Source: Bacteroides caecigallinarum
GTDB lineage: Bacteria > Bacteroidota > Bacteroidia > Bacteroidales > Bacteroidaceae
DNA length: 64,000 bases
Assembly: GCF_016902295.1 (NCBI RefSeq)
Contig: NZ_JACJLQ010000002.1
Location: forward strand, 62,001-126,000
Reading direction: 5' to 3'
Shown: positions 27,403 through 35,849 of the stretch, piece after piece
Position numbering within the stretch: position 1 is the stretch's first letter
How the letters are laid out: every line of letters begins with the position of its first letter
Notes under the pieces: generated by a model
Databases searched by the model: none
What the model was told of the DNA's origin: nothing
What the model saw: only the letters and a program-made list of their open reading frames with translations
Position numbers and translations under genes: made by a program

Positions 27403-28569
27403 TTATTTGTTAGACATAGCACGTTTTGCACGACGTGAAATATTGTTCTCAACGATTACATAGTCAATCAGCGGAGCGAAGATGTTCATCAGCAGGATAG
27501 CAAGCATCATACCTTCCGGATAACCAGGGTTCAACACACGGATGATGATAGCCATCATACCGATGAGCAGACCGTAGATGAACTTACCGTTCTCAGTACG
27601 TGAAGATGTAACAGGGTCTGTAGCCATGAACACTGCACCGAAGCAGAAACCACCGGCACACAAGTGCATGTACCAAGGCATGTTGGCCATAGCTGTATCA
27701 GGACCTGCAACATTGAATATCCAAGCCATCAATGCACCACCTACGAATACTGAAATCATTGTCTTCCAGCTTGCTACGCCAGTCCACAACAGGATAACGG
27801 CACCGATTGCAATAGCGATAACTGAAGTTTCACCGATTGAACCAGGGATGAAACCGAAAATCATATCGCTCAAAGAAGCTGATATAGGAGTTTCAGTGGC
27901 AGCCTGACCAAGAGGAGTTGCAGCAGTCAAGGCATCGATGTCTTTACCAAGACCGAATATGCTGTTGCTTGACACCCATACAGTGTCACCGGACATCTTA
28001 GTAGGATAAGCGAAGAACAGGAATGCACGTGTAATCAATGCAGGGTTGAAGATGTTCATACCTGTACCACCGAATACTTCCTTAGCGAAGATTACAGAGA
28101 ATGCTGTAGCTACGGCAAGCATCCACAACGGACAGTCAACAGGAACAATCATAGGAATCAACATACCAGAAACAAGGAAACCTTCCTGAATTTCTTCCTT
28201 CTTCCACTGAGCTACAACGAACTCGATTCCAAGACCTACAACGTATGAAACGATGATTTTTGGCAATACGGCAAGGAAACCGTAACCGAATTTCTGAATG
28301 AAGCTACCTTCGATACCTGCAAAAGCATAGTGCTGGTAACCTACGTTATACATACCGAACAGCAATGCCGGTATAAGCGCAATAACCACGATAGACATGA
28401 TACGTTTGCTGTCTATAGCGTCGTGGATGTGCGTACCAGTCTTAGATGTTGTATTCGGAACGAAAAGGAATGTTTCGAAACCGTCGAATACAGAACGGAA
28501 AGCCTGGTATTTGCCGCCCTCTTCAAAGTTTGGCTTTATCTTATCGATATAATTTCTTAACGCTTTCAT
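27403..28569 (-). CDS. nqrB: Na+-NQR subunit B
   Basis: Ten-helix subunit with covalent FMN and riboflavin, forming the sodium path and quinone side. The 388 residues include the FMN-attachment segment ALTAATPLGQ (Thr near 220), GTGMNIFNPALITRAFLFFA, and FGAVFMATDPVTSSRTENGK. The start lies 134 bases after nqrA, a wide gap for this operon, filled by short repeats. Confidence 0.95.
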   Translation of the reverse strand: MKALRNYIDKIKPNFEEGGKYQAFRSVFDGFETFLFVPNTTSKTGTHIHDAIDSKRIMSIVVIALIPALLFGMYNVGYQHYAFAGIEGSFIQKFGYGFLAVLPKIIVSYVVGLGIEFVVAQWKKEEIQEGFLVSGMLIPMIVPVDCPLWMLAVATAFSVIFAKEVFGGTGMNIFNPALITRAFLFFAYPTKMSGDTVWVSSNSIFGLGKDIDALTAATPLGQAATETPISASLSDMIFGFIPGSIGETSVIAIAIGAVILLWTGVASWKTMISVFVGGALMAWIFNVAGPDTAMANMPWYMHLCAGGFCFGAVFMATDPVTSSRTENGKFIYGLLIGMMAIIIRVLNPGYPEGMMLAILLMNIFAPLIDYVIVENNISRRAKRAMSNK

Positions 28570-28703
28570 TATTATTTATAAGTTTGTTAGTTTTTTAGTT
28601 TATAAGTTAGTTGACAAGTTGACGAGTCGACAAGTTGACAAGGTTTTCGTAGAGAAACCTATCTATTAACTTGTAACTGAAGCCTGGTCAACTAAAAAAC
28701 TCA
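28570..28703. repeat. Repeat-filled nqrA-nqrB spacer
   Basis: It contains four degenerate 8-bp tandem units (AGTTGACA, AGTTGACG, AGTCGACA, AGTTGACA) at 28609-28640, a small hairpin AGGTTT/AAACCT (28641-28646, 28655-28660), and a perfect 12-bp inverted repeat AGTTTTTTAGTT (28589-28600) with AACTAAAAAACT (28690-28701) spanning the whole spacer. Confidence 0.65.
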
Positions 28704-30053
28704 TTAGCACATTTCACGACGGAGCATGTCAAGACCTTCGCGAACGATACGCTGAAGTTCCATCTTCGAAGAACATACGAACTCGCAGATAGCGAAATCT
28801 TCAGGAGCTACTTCGTAAATACCGAGCTGTTCCATGCGGTCGATATCACCGGCAATGATAGCCTTGATAAGATATTCAGGAAGAATATCCATAGGAAGTA
28901 CGCGGTCGTATTCGTTTGACATAATCATGTGACGTTCTCCACCTTTGATACGAGCGTCAAGAGTATATTCTTTCTTGCCCATCAACCAGCTGAAATATGA
29001 GTGGCTTGTACTGAACTCGTTGAAACGAGGCATAATCCATCCCAACATTTCGTGAACATCGTTACCTTCAGGGATTACAGTAATCTGACTGTGGAACGCG
29101 CCGAGGAAACCGTTGGCTGGAATCTGCTTTCCTGTCAGAGGATTACCGCTGATATAGCGAAGTTCCTTGTCTTTATTTACATTACCTGCCAGGATGTCTG
29201 TAAGCAGAGCGCCAACTTTCAGTTTGCAGTAAGCCGGTTTCTTAACTTCAGAACCTGTAATAGCTACTGTACGTGTCATGTCAACACGTCCTGTGTTCAT
29301 CAGACGTCCGATGAAGATAACAGCCTGTGGGTCGATAGTCCAAACTGTCTCACCTTTGTTTACAGGAGCGATGTTGTTGATCTGAACGCCAACATTACCT
29401 GCTGGATGAGGTCCGTCGAAAGCTGTTACGGTAACGTTCTTAGCCTGTGTAAGAGCTGCTGACTTCTGGTTAACACTAATACTTAAATAAGTCTTGGCAA
29501 TTTTAGCCAAAGCATCAAGTCCTGTCTGGAAGTTGTTTTCTTCGCCTTTCAGAGCTATTTCAAAGTCAGGAGCAAGCGGATTTGTGTCGAATGCAGAAAC
29601 GAAGATAGCTCGTGGAGCCACTGTAGGGTCTGCAATTACATCGTAAGGACGCTGTCTGAAGAAAGCGAACATACCGGCATTAAGAAGAAGTTCCTTAACA
29701 GCCTCTGCGCTCATTGCAGATACGTTCTGCTTACCGAATTCTTCGTAATCCTGTTCGGCTGCTGCCTCTACAGTAATACTCATTACCTTACGTCGAGCTC
29801 CGCGCTCTACGCTTGTCACTACGCCACTAACTGGCGAAACAAATTTCAGTTCAGGATGGTTCTTGTCAATAAACAAGGGTCCTCCGGCCATTACATACTC
29901 TTGTTCCTTAACGACTACCTTAGGAGTTACTCCTGTAAAGTCATCCGGCACTATAGCATAGAATCCGGGTGCCTTTACAGCCACAACTTCTGCAGCTGCC
30001 TTACCTTTCAAGTTGATGTCCAGGCCTTTGCGTAATTTAATTACATTTGCCAT
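28704..30053 (-). CDS. nqrA: Na+-NQR subunit A
   Basis: Peripheral cytoplasmic subunit of the sodium pump, related to RnfC and implicated in quinone reduction. The 449 residues start MANVIKLRKGLDINLKGKAA, the family start, and include GGPLFIDKNHPELKFVSPVSG and FDGPHPAGNVGVQINNIAPV. It is the first gene of the operon and has a TAATTTTG box 36 bases upstream. Confidence 0.95.
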   Translation of the reverse strand: MANVIKLRKGLDINLKGKAAAEVVAVKAPGFYAIVPDDFTGVTPKVVVKEQEYVMAGGPLFIDKNHPELKFVSPVSGVVTSVERGARRKVMSITVEAAAEQDYEEFGKQNVSAMSAEAVKELLLNAGMFAFFRQRPYDVIADPTVAPRAIFVSAFDTNPLAPDFEIALKGEENNFQTGLDALAKIAKTYLSISVNQKSAALTQAKNVTVTAFDGPHPAGNVGVQINNIAPVNKGETVWTIDPQAVIFIGRLMNTGRVDMTRTVAITGSEVKKPAYCKLKVGALLTDILAGNVNKDKELRYISGNPLTGKQIPANGFLGAFHSQITVIPEGNDVHEMLGWIMPRFNEFSTSHSYFSWLMGKKEYTLDARIKGGERHMIMSNEYDRVLPMDILPEYLIKAIIAGDIDRMEQLGIYEVAPEDFAICEFVCSSKMELQRIVREGLDMLRREMC

Positions 30054-30088
30054 ATTGGGTTATAAAAAATGGTTTTTAATTTTTGCCG

Positions 30089-30096
30089 CAAAATTA
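30089..30096 (-). promoter_or_regulatory. Promoter -7 box of the nqr operon
   Basis: Minus-strand TAATTTTG, 36 bases before the nqrA ATG. Confidence 0.55.
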
Positions 30097-30610
30097 AAGA
30101 AAAAATAAGTAAAAATGAACTTTTTCGTCATATAAATAAAGAATTTTTTCCTTATTTAGTTTTATTCATATACTTCACAATTAGAATACGACCAATTTAG
30201 CGAAACTATAATTAATATCTCCATAAAAACATCAATACAATTCGTGTAATAATATCACAAAAACTGTCATTCCCTATTTGTATTGATGTTTTAGAACTCT
30301 TACATAATTTAAGTCAAATAACCTTTTTTTCATACAAAAACACATTCAAAATTTCTATTTTGAATATTTCTCCAACACACATAAAGCAAGACATAATGCT
30401 ATCAATTATAAATATCCAACTTACATTATAATACAAAAACAAACAATCCATACAACACAACACATAAAACTAAGGCTAAACAATAACATTTCAGAAAACA
30501 CAAAGCGTCTGAGATTCTTTTTTTTAAGACCATCCGAACAATCGCACACAAAAATGAAAATCTCAAGCTCTAAAAATTTTATCCATAATACCAGTAAAAC
30601 TCATGTACGC

Positions 30611-30636
30611 CATATCGCCGATATGACATTATGTCA
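30611..30636. promoter_or_regulatory. Two touching palindromes upstream of htpG
   Basis: CATATCGCCGATATG (30611-30625) is a perfect 15-base palindrome around a central C. TGACATTATGTCA (30624-30636) is a perfect 13-base palindrome around a central T. They share two bases. They lie 95-120 bases before the htpG ATG and may be operator sites; no known heat-shock operator such as CIRCE is recognisable. Confidence 0.5.
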
Positions 30637-30730
30637 GTTTACAAATAATGGCATTTATTTTGTACAGTGGATTGCGATTGGTTTTGTTCCACTATTAATG
30701 TAGATTTTATTAATAAAAACAATAAGATAT

Positions 30731-32776
30731 ATGCAAAAAGGTAATATCGGGGTTACAACAGAGAACATTTTCCCCATCATAAAGAAATTCTTATACAGCG
30801 ATCACGAAATTTTCTTACGCGAACTTGTGTCAAACGCAGTTGATGCAACTCAAAAACTTAAGACTCTTGCCTCTAAAGGTGAATTCAAAGGAGAATTGGG
30901 AGACCTTACAATTAAGGTAAAAGCAGAAAACGATACAATCGTTATCTCAGACCGCGGACTTGGTCTTACCGCTGAAGAAATAGACAAATACATCAATCAA
31001 ATTGCATTTTCAGGAGCCAATGACTTCCTTGCCAAATATAAAGACGATGCTAACGCCATCATCGGTCACTTTGGTTTAGGCTTCTACTCAGCCTTCATGG
31101 TAGCAAAGAAAGTGGAAATCGTAACAAAATCATATCAGGAAGGTGCTCAGGCAGTGAAATGGACTTGCGATGGTAGCCCTGAATTCACTCTTGAAGAGAC
31201 AGAAAAGGCAGACCGTGGTACTGACATCATTCTTTACGTGGACGATGACTGCAAGGAATTCCTCGAAGAGAACCGCCTGAAAGGATTGTTGAACAAATAT
31301 TGTCGCTTCCTGGCTGTGCCTGTAGCATTTGGCAAAAAGAAAGAATGGAAAGACGGCAAGCAGGTTGAAACAGAAGAGGACAACATCATTAATGACACTT
31401 GCCCAATCTGGACTAAGAAACCAAGCGAACTTAAGGACGAGGATTACAAGAAGTTCTATAGGGACCTCTACCCTATGTCCGATGAGCCATTATTCTGGAT
31501 ACACTTGAATGTTGACTATCCGTTCAATCTGACGGGTGTTCTGTACTTCCCTAAAATAAAGAGTAACATCGACTTACAGAAGAACAAAATTCAGTTATAC
31601 TGCAATCAGGTTTACGTAACCGACTCAGTCGAAGGAATCGTTCCTGACTTTCTGACATTGCTTCACGGTGTAATCGATTCTCCTGACATTCCGCTTAACG
31701 TATCGCGTTCATACCTTCAGAGTGACTCAAACGTAAAGAAGATTTCCACTTATATTACAAAGAAGGTGGCAGACAGACTTCAGTCTATCTTCAAGAACGA
31801 CCGTAAGGAATTTGAAAACAAATGGGATGACCTGAAGATTTTCATCAACTACGGAATGCTTACTCAGGAAGACTTCTATTCTAAGGCTGACAAATTTGCT
31901 TTGTTCAAAGACACTGAAGGCAAATACTACACTCAGGAAGAATATAAGACTCTTATAAGCGGGAACCAGACAGACAAGGACGGAAATCTGATTTATCTAT
32001 ACGCCAATAACCGTGACGAACAGTACGCATACATCGATGCCGCAGTAAATAAGGGTTACAATGTATTGATGATGGACGGACAGCTTGACGTGCCAATGAT
32101 TAACATGCTGGAACAGAAGCTGGAAAAGAGCCGCTTTACACGTGTGGACAGTGACGTAATAGACCGTCTGATTGTTAAAGAAGAACAGAAAGGCGAAGAA
32201 CTGAAAGAAGACAAGCGCAATCTGCTATCTACTGTATTCAGCGGACAGTTACCAAAACTTCAGAAGACTGAATTCCATGTAGAAGCACAGGCATTGGGCG
32301 AAAACGGTTCTCCTGTTATCATAACACAAGCTGAATATATGCGCCGTATGAAAGAAATGGCCAACATCCAGCCGGGAATGAGCTTCTACGGAGAAATGCC
32401 TGACATGTACAGCCTGGTGCTGAACAGCGACCATAAGCTTATCAAACAAGTCCTGAATGATGCCGAAACTGCTTGTGCGGAAAAGCTTGTTCCTGTAGAA
32501 TCAGAAATTGCAGTCCTAAAACTTAGAGAGAACGAGCTTCACAAGGCTCACGAAGGCAAAAAGGACGAAGAAATTCCTGTAGCAGAGAAAGACGAGCTGA
32601 AAGATGTTGAAAAGAAACTGGAAGAACAGAAGAACAAGAAAAACAATATCCTGAATGAATATGCTGCCGGCAATAAAGTTGTTCATCAACTTATCGACCT
32701 GGCTCTTCTGCAAAACGGAATGCTGAAAGGCGAAGCTCTTACAAACTTTGTAAAGAGAAGTATCGAATTGATTTAA
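30731..32776 (+). CDS. htpG: Molecular chaperone HtpG (Hsp90)
   Basis: ATP-driven cytoplasmic dimeric chaperone. The 681 residues show the GHKL ATPase domain first: IFLRELVSNAVDATQKL (catalytic Glu and Mg-binding Asn), VISDRGLGLTAEE, and IIGHFGLGFYSAFMV. The middle domain includes GVLYFPKIKSN and PLNVSRSYLQSD. The C-terminal part has a charged Lys/Glu-rich linker (near 610-640, KLEEQKNKKNN) before VHQLIDLALLQNGML. The gene is monocistronic, closed by a hairpin. Confidence 0.97.
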   Translation: MQKGNIGVTTENIFPIIKKFLYSDHEIFLRELVSNAVDATQKLKTLASKGEFKGELGDLTIKVKAENDTIVISDRGLGLTAEEIDKYINQIAFSGANDFLAKYKDDANAIIGHFGLGFYSAFMVAKKVEIVTKSYQEGAQAVKWTCDGSPEFTLEETEKADRGTDIILYVDDDCKEFLEENRLKGLLNKYCRFLAVPVAFGKKKEWKDGKQVETEEDNIINDTCPIWTKKPSELKDEDYKKFYRDLYPMSDEPLFWIHLNVDYPFNLTGVLYFPKIKSNIDLQKNKIQLYCNQVYVTDSVEGIVPDFLTLLHGVIDSPDIPLNVSRSYLQSDSNVKKISTYITKKVADRLQSIFKNDRKEFENKWDDLKIFINYGMLTQEDFYSKADKFALFKDTEGKYYTQEEYKTLISGNQTDKDGNLIYLYANNRDEQYAYIDAAVNKGYNVLMMDGQLDVPMINMLEQKLEKSRFTRVDSDVIDRLIVKEEQKGEELKEDKRNLLSTVFSGQLPKLQKTEFHVEAQALGENGSPVIITQAEYMRRMKEMANIQPGMSFYGEMPDMYSLVLNSDHKLIKQVLNDAETACAEKLVPVESEIAVLKLRENELHKAHEGKKDEEIPVAEKDELKDVEKKLEEQKNKKNNILNEYAAGNKVVHQLIDLALLQNGMLKGEALTNFVKRSIELI

Positions 32777-32805
32777 TACGATAATCTATATTATTCTTAT
32801 ATATT

Positions 32806-32843
32806 GGGCAATGTCATGCTTACATAGCTGGCATTGCCCTTTT
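32806..32843 (+). terminator. Terminator after htpG
   Basis: GGGCAATG (32806-32813) pairs with CATTGCCC (32832-32839), followed by TTTT. Confidence 0.75.
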
Positions 32844-32960
32844 ATTTATCTCTAAAGCTCTATTAGATATATAATGTAACACATTTCGACAAATTTAAAT
32901 CAACTGATACCCCCCCTAATAAAGAAAAGAAAAAATATTATTCGAAAAAAACAGTAATTA

Positions 32961-32992
32961 TTAGATAAGGACACAAATTTTGATTATCTTTG
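32961..32992 (+). promoter_or_regulatory. Promoter of the patatin gene
   Basis: TTAG (32961-32964), 20-base spacer, TATCTTTG (32985-32992); 47 bases before the ATG. Confidence 0.65.
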
Positions 32993-33039
32993 GTTACATT
33001 AAACTGGTATATTTACACAACTACTACTGACCCGACAGC

Positions 33040-35352
33040 ATGAAAAAAGCTTTTGCACTGATATTAATCTTTGTTTCTTTACTGTTTACACCAGCTTACG
33101 CCCAAAAGGTAGGACTCGTACTTAGCGGTGGTGGAGCTAAAGGTATGACACATATAGGGATAATACGTGCACTGGAAGAGAATAACATTCCTATAGACTA
33201 TATCACCGGTACATCAATGGGAGCGATAGTAGGATCGCTTTATGCCATGGGATATTCGCCCGACGATATGGAAAAGCTGCTAAAATCGCCGGATTTCAAG
33301 AAATGGTACTCTTCAAGAGGTATAGAAGAAGAATATATGTACTACTTCAAGATGAATCCCCCTACTCCCGAATTTATCAATATACGTCTTTCTAAATTGG
33401 ACATGGCAAAAAAAGTAAAAACACGCTTCCTGCCATCAAGCGTTGTCGATCCTATGCACATGAACATAGCGTTTGTTGAGTTATATGCTCAAGCGACAGC
33501 AAAATGCAGAGGAAATTTCGACAATCTTCTTATTCCGTTCAGATGTGTTGCATCGGACGTATATAACAAGAGACCTCTTATAATGAGCAAAGGCGACCTC
33601 GGAGATGCAGTCAGAGCTTCAATGAGTTTCCCCGGGATGTTCAAGCCTATTGAAATAGACTCTGTTTTGGCATACGACGGAGGGATATATGACAACTTCC
33701 CTGTATCTACCATGATCAATGACTTTCATCCTGATGTTATTATCGGTAGTGTTGTAAGTTCAAATCCAAGCAAACCTAAGGAAGGAGACATCATGAGCCA
33801 GTTGGAAAATATGGTAATGCAGAAGACAGACTATTCTATACCTGACTCATTGGGCATCCTTATGACATTCAAATATACAGATGTGGGATTAATGGACTTC
33901 GACAGATATGATGAACTCCACGACATAGGATATAACAGGACTATACAGCTTATGGATTCCATAAAGCAAAGAATATCCAGAAGAACAAGCTATAGAATAC
34001 TCGAAAAAAAACGTATAGACTTCAGAAGAGAAATGCCTGAAATGAATTTCAGGAAAATAATAATAAACGGTACTAACGAACAACAGAAAAAATACATCAT
34101 GCGAGGATTCCACGCCGAAGAAAATGATGTATTCAACCTGGAAGAGCTGAGGAAAGGATATTTCAGACTGCTGTCCGATAAAATGATTTCAGAAATTCTA
34201 CCTCATGTCCAATACGATTACAACGACAGCACTTTCACTCTGATACTGGATGTAAAAGTAGCTGAAGATCTATCAGTAAGAATTGGCGGTAATGTTGGTT
34301 CAAACGGAGCCAACCAAATATACATGGGTGCATCATACCATAACCTTGGAAAATACTCAAAGGAATTTGCCATTGAAGGACAGTTGGGACAAATCTACAA
34401 CAACCTCCAACTGACTGGCAGAATAGACCTCCCTACAGAGATTCCCACTTCATACAGAATGATTGTCTCATTGTCATCTTTCGATTATAAAGGCCAGACA
34501 CAGAACTTTTTTAATCAAATAAACAGTCCTGTATTCAACAAAAAAGACGAGAAATTCGTAAAAGTTTGTGTAAGCATGCCATTTTTAAGCAAGCACAAAG
34601 CTGAGTTTGGAATAGGTGCAGCAACCCTCGACGACCAGTACTTCCAGACAAATGTCATTGATTTCACCAACAGCACAAGGGACAAGAGTAAATACAACAT
34701 TCTTGGCGGTACTGTTGCCCTTGAAGGTAACACTCTCGACAGCAGACTATATGCCGTAAACGGGAAAAAGGAAAGACTTGCCGCAAATATATACTGGGGT
34801 ACCGAGAAATTCCAACAAGGAACGGGAACAGACCCTTACGAGGGACAGTTCAAATATACCCAGGCATGGCTACAGATTTCATACGAACTTGAAAAATACT
34901 TCCGTCTCGGGAAAAAAGTTTCATTAGGATCATATCTTCACACATACTATTCGTCACGTAATTTCAGCAATAATTATCGTGCTACAATGATGCAGGCCGG
35001 AGAATTTTCTCCAACCACACACAGCAAAATTACCTATAACGAAGCTTTCAGGGCAAATCAGTTTGCCGGCATAGGACTTATACCTATATATCGGTTCAAT
35101 AATACGATTCACGCGCGGCTTGGAGTATATGGCTTTTTACCTTTCTTTCCAATAAACTGTAATGAGTCTAACAAGGCTACTTATGGCAAAATATTCAGTA
35201 AATTCGAATATTTAAGCGACTTGTCAATAGTTGTACGATTACCTTTCGGTTCTATCAGTGCATACTTGAATTATTATAGCTCACCAAAGAACAACTGGAA
35301 TGCCGGGATATCATTAGGATGGCAAATCTTTGGAGAGAGATTCATGCAATAG
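33040..35352 (+). CDS. Patatin-like phospholipase with outer-membrane beta-barrel
   Basis: A 770-residue surface-associated protein of the PlpD-like (type Vd-related) class. It has a signal peptide (FALILIFVSLLFTPAYAQ), then a patatin hydrolase domain with the glycine-rich oxyanion loop LSGGGAKGMTHIG (about 28-40), the Ser nucleophile in GTSMGAIVGSLYAMG (near 60), and the catalytic Asp in YDGGIYDNFP (near 212). Residues about 335-400 look like one POTRA-type domain, and the rest is beta-rich like the bacterial surface antigen barrel. Expected to act on lipids at the outer membrane; whether the hydrolase is released is unknown. Single-gene unit. Confidence 0.9.
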   Translation: MKKAFALILIFVSLLFTPAYAQKVGLVLSGGGAKGMTHIGIIRALEENNIPIDYITGTSMGAIVGSLYAMGYSPDDMEKLLKSPDFKKWYSSRGIEEEYMYYFKMNPPTPEFINIRLSKLDMAKKVKTRFLPSSVVDPMHMNIAFVELYAQATAKCRGNFDNLLIPFRCVASDVYNKRPLIMSKGDLGDAVRASMSFPGMFKPIEIDSVLAYDGGIYDNFPVSTMINDFHPDVIIGSVVSSNPSKPKEGDIMSQLENMVMQKTDYSIPDSLGILMTFKYTDVGLMDFDRYDELHDIGYNRTIQLMDSIKQRISRRTSYRILEKKRIDFRREMPEMNFRKIIINGTNEQQKKYIMRGFHAEENDVFNLEELRKGYFRLLSDKMISEILPHVQYDYNDSTFTLILDVKVAEDLSVRIGGNVGSNGANQIYMGASYHNLGKYSKEFAIEGQLGQIYNNLQLTGRIDLPTEIPTSYRMIVSLSSFDYKGQTQNFFNQINSPVFNKKDEKFVKVCVSMPFLSKHKAEFGIGAATLDDQYFQTNVIDFTNSTRDKSKYNILGGTVALEGNTLDSRLYAVNGKKERLAANIYWGTEKFQQGTGTDPYEGQFKYTQAWLQISYELEKYFRLGKKVSLGSYLHTYYSSRNFSNNYRATMMQAGEFSPTTHSKITYNEAFRANQFAGIGLIPIYRFNNTIHARLGVYGFLPFFPINCNESNKATYGKIFSKFEYLSDLSIVVRLPFGSISAYLNYYSSPKNNWNAGISLGWQIFGERFMQ

Positions 35353-35389
35353 TTTTTTTTAGCAAAAGCATAAAAAAATCACTGTAACA

Positions 35390-35421
35390 TTTGCACAATA
35401 AAAAAAATACCCATACCTTTG
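35390..35421 (+). promoter_or_regulatory. Promoter of the tRNA-Arg cluster
   Basis: TTTG (35390-35393), 20-base spacer, TACCTTTG (35414-35421), then GCACCCG. The tRNA-Glu cluster promoter shares the 14 bases TACCTTTGCACCCG. Confidence 0.75.
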
Positions 35422-35443
35422 CACCCGTTAAACAAAAAGAGAT

Positions 35444-35517
35444 GGCCGCGTAGCTCAACTGAATAGAGTAGCTGACTACGGATCAGCCGGTTACAGGTTT
35501 GAATCCTGTCGCGGTCA
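35444..35517 (+). tRNA. tRNA-Arg(ACG), copy 1
   Basis: 74-nt cloverleaf: acceptor GGCCGCG/CGCGGTC with discriminator A, anticodon stem GCTGA/TCAGC around CTACGGA (anticodon ACG), T arm ACAGG/CCTGT with TTTGAAT. No encoded CCA. Confidence 0.95.
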
Positions 35518-35547
35518 CTCCACTTTAACTTATTGAATAATTTGTTT

Positions 35548-35621
35548 GGCCGCGTAGCTCAACTGAATAGAGTAGCTGACTACGGATCAGCCGGTTACAG
35601 GTTTGAATCCTGTCGCGGTCA
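35548..35621 (+). tRNA. tRNA-Arg(ACG), copy 2
   Basis: Identical to copy 1, 104 bases downstream start to start. The 30-base spacer contains TTTAACTTATTGAATAA. Confidence 0.95.
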
Positions 35622-35649
35622 CTCATTTTAACTTATTGAATAATTGTTT

Positions 35650-35723
35650 GGCCGCGTAGCTCAACTGAATAGAGTAGCTGACTACGGATCAGCCGGTTAC
35701 AGGTTTGAATCCTGTCGCGGTCA
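35650..35723 (+). tRNA. tRNA-Arg(ACG), copy 3
   Basis: Identical to the other two, 102 bases after copy 2. Its spacer repeats TTTAACTTATTGAATAA, showing tandem duplication of tRNA plus spacer. Confidence 0.95.
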
Positions 35724-35726
35724 CAG

Positions 35727-35760
35727 AAAAGACATCTTTACCCACAAGATGTCTTTTTTT
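35727..35760 (+). terminator. Terminator of the tRNA-Arg cluster
   Basis: AAAAGACATCTT (35727-35738) pairs with AAGATGTCTTTT (35746-35757), running into a T tract. Confidence 0.85.
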
Positions 35761-35849
35761 ATGTACATTAGATTCTAAAAACAATGGCTTATGAATAAAA
35801 CCAACGATGCAGAAAGTTTTTTACTCATAAGCCATCATGTCATTAAATA

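Larger units (their letters stand above)
30054..30730. other. Intergenic region between nqrA and htpG
   Basis: A 677-base AT-rich region separating two divergent transcription units. It holds the nqrA promoter box (30089-30096) on one side and two touching palindromes (30611-30636) upstream of htpG on the other. The stretch 30100-30600 shows nothing I can name. A 49-codon frame near 30553 lacks any protein-like character. Confidence 0.5.

Noticed and set aside
30553-30702. 49-codon frame starting MKISSSKNF before htpG
   Set aside because: It runs across the two palindromes, lacks a promoter and has no protein-like pattern.
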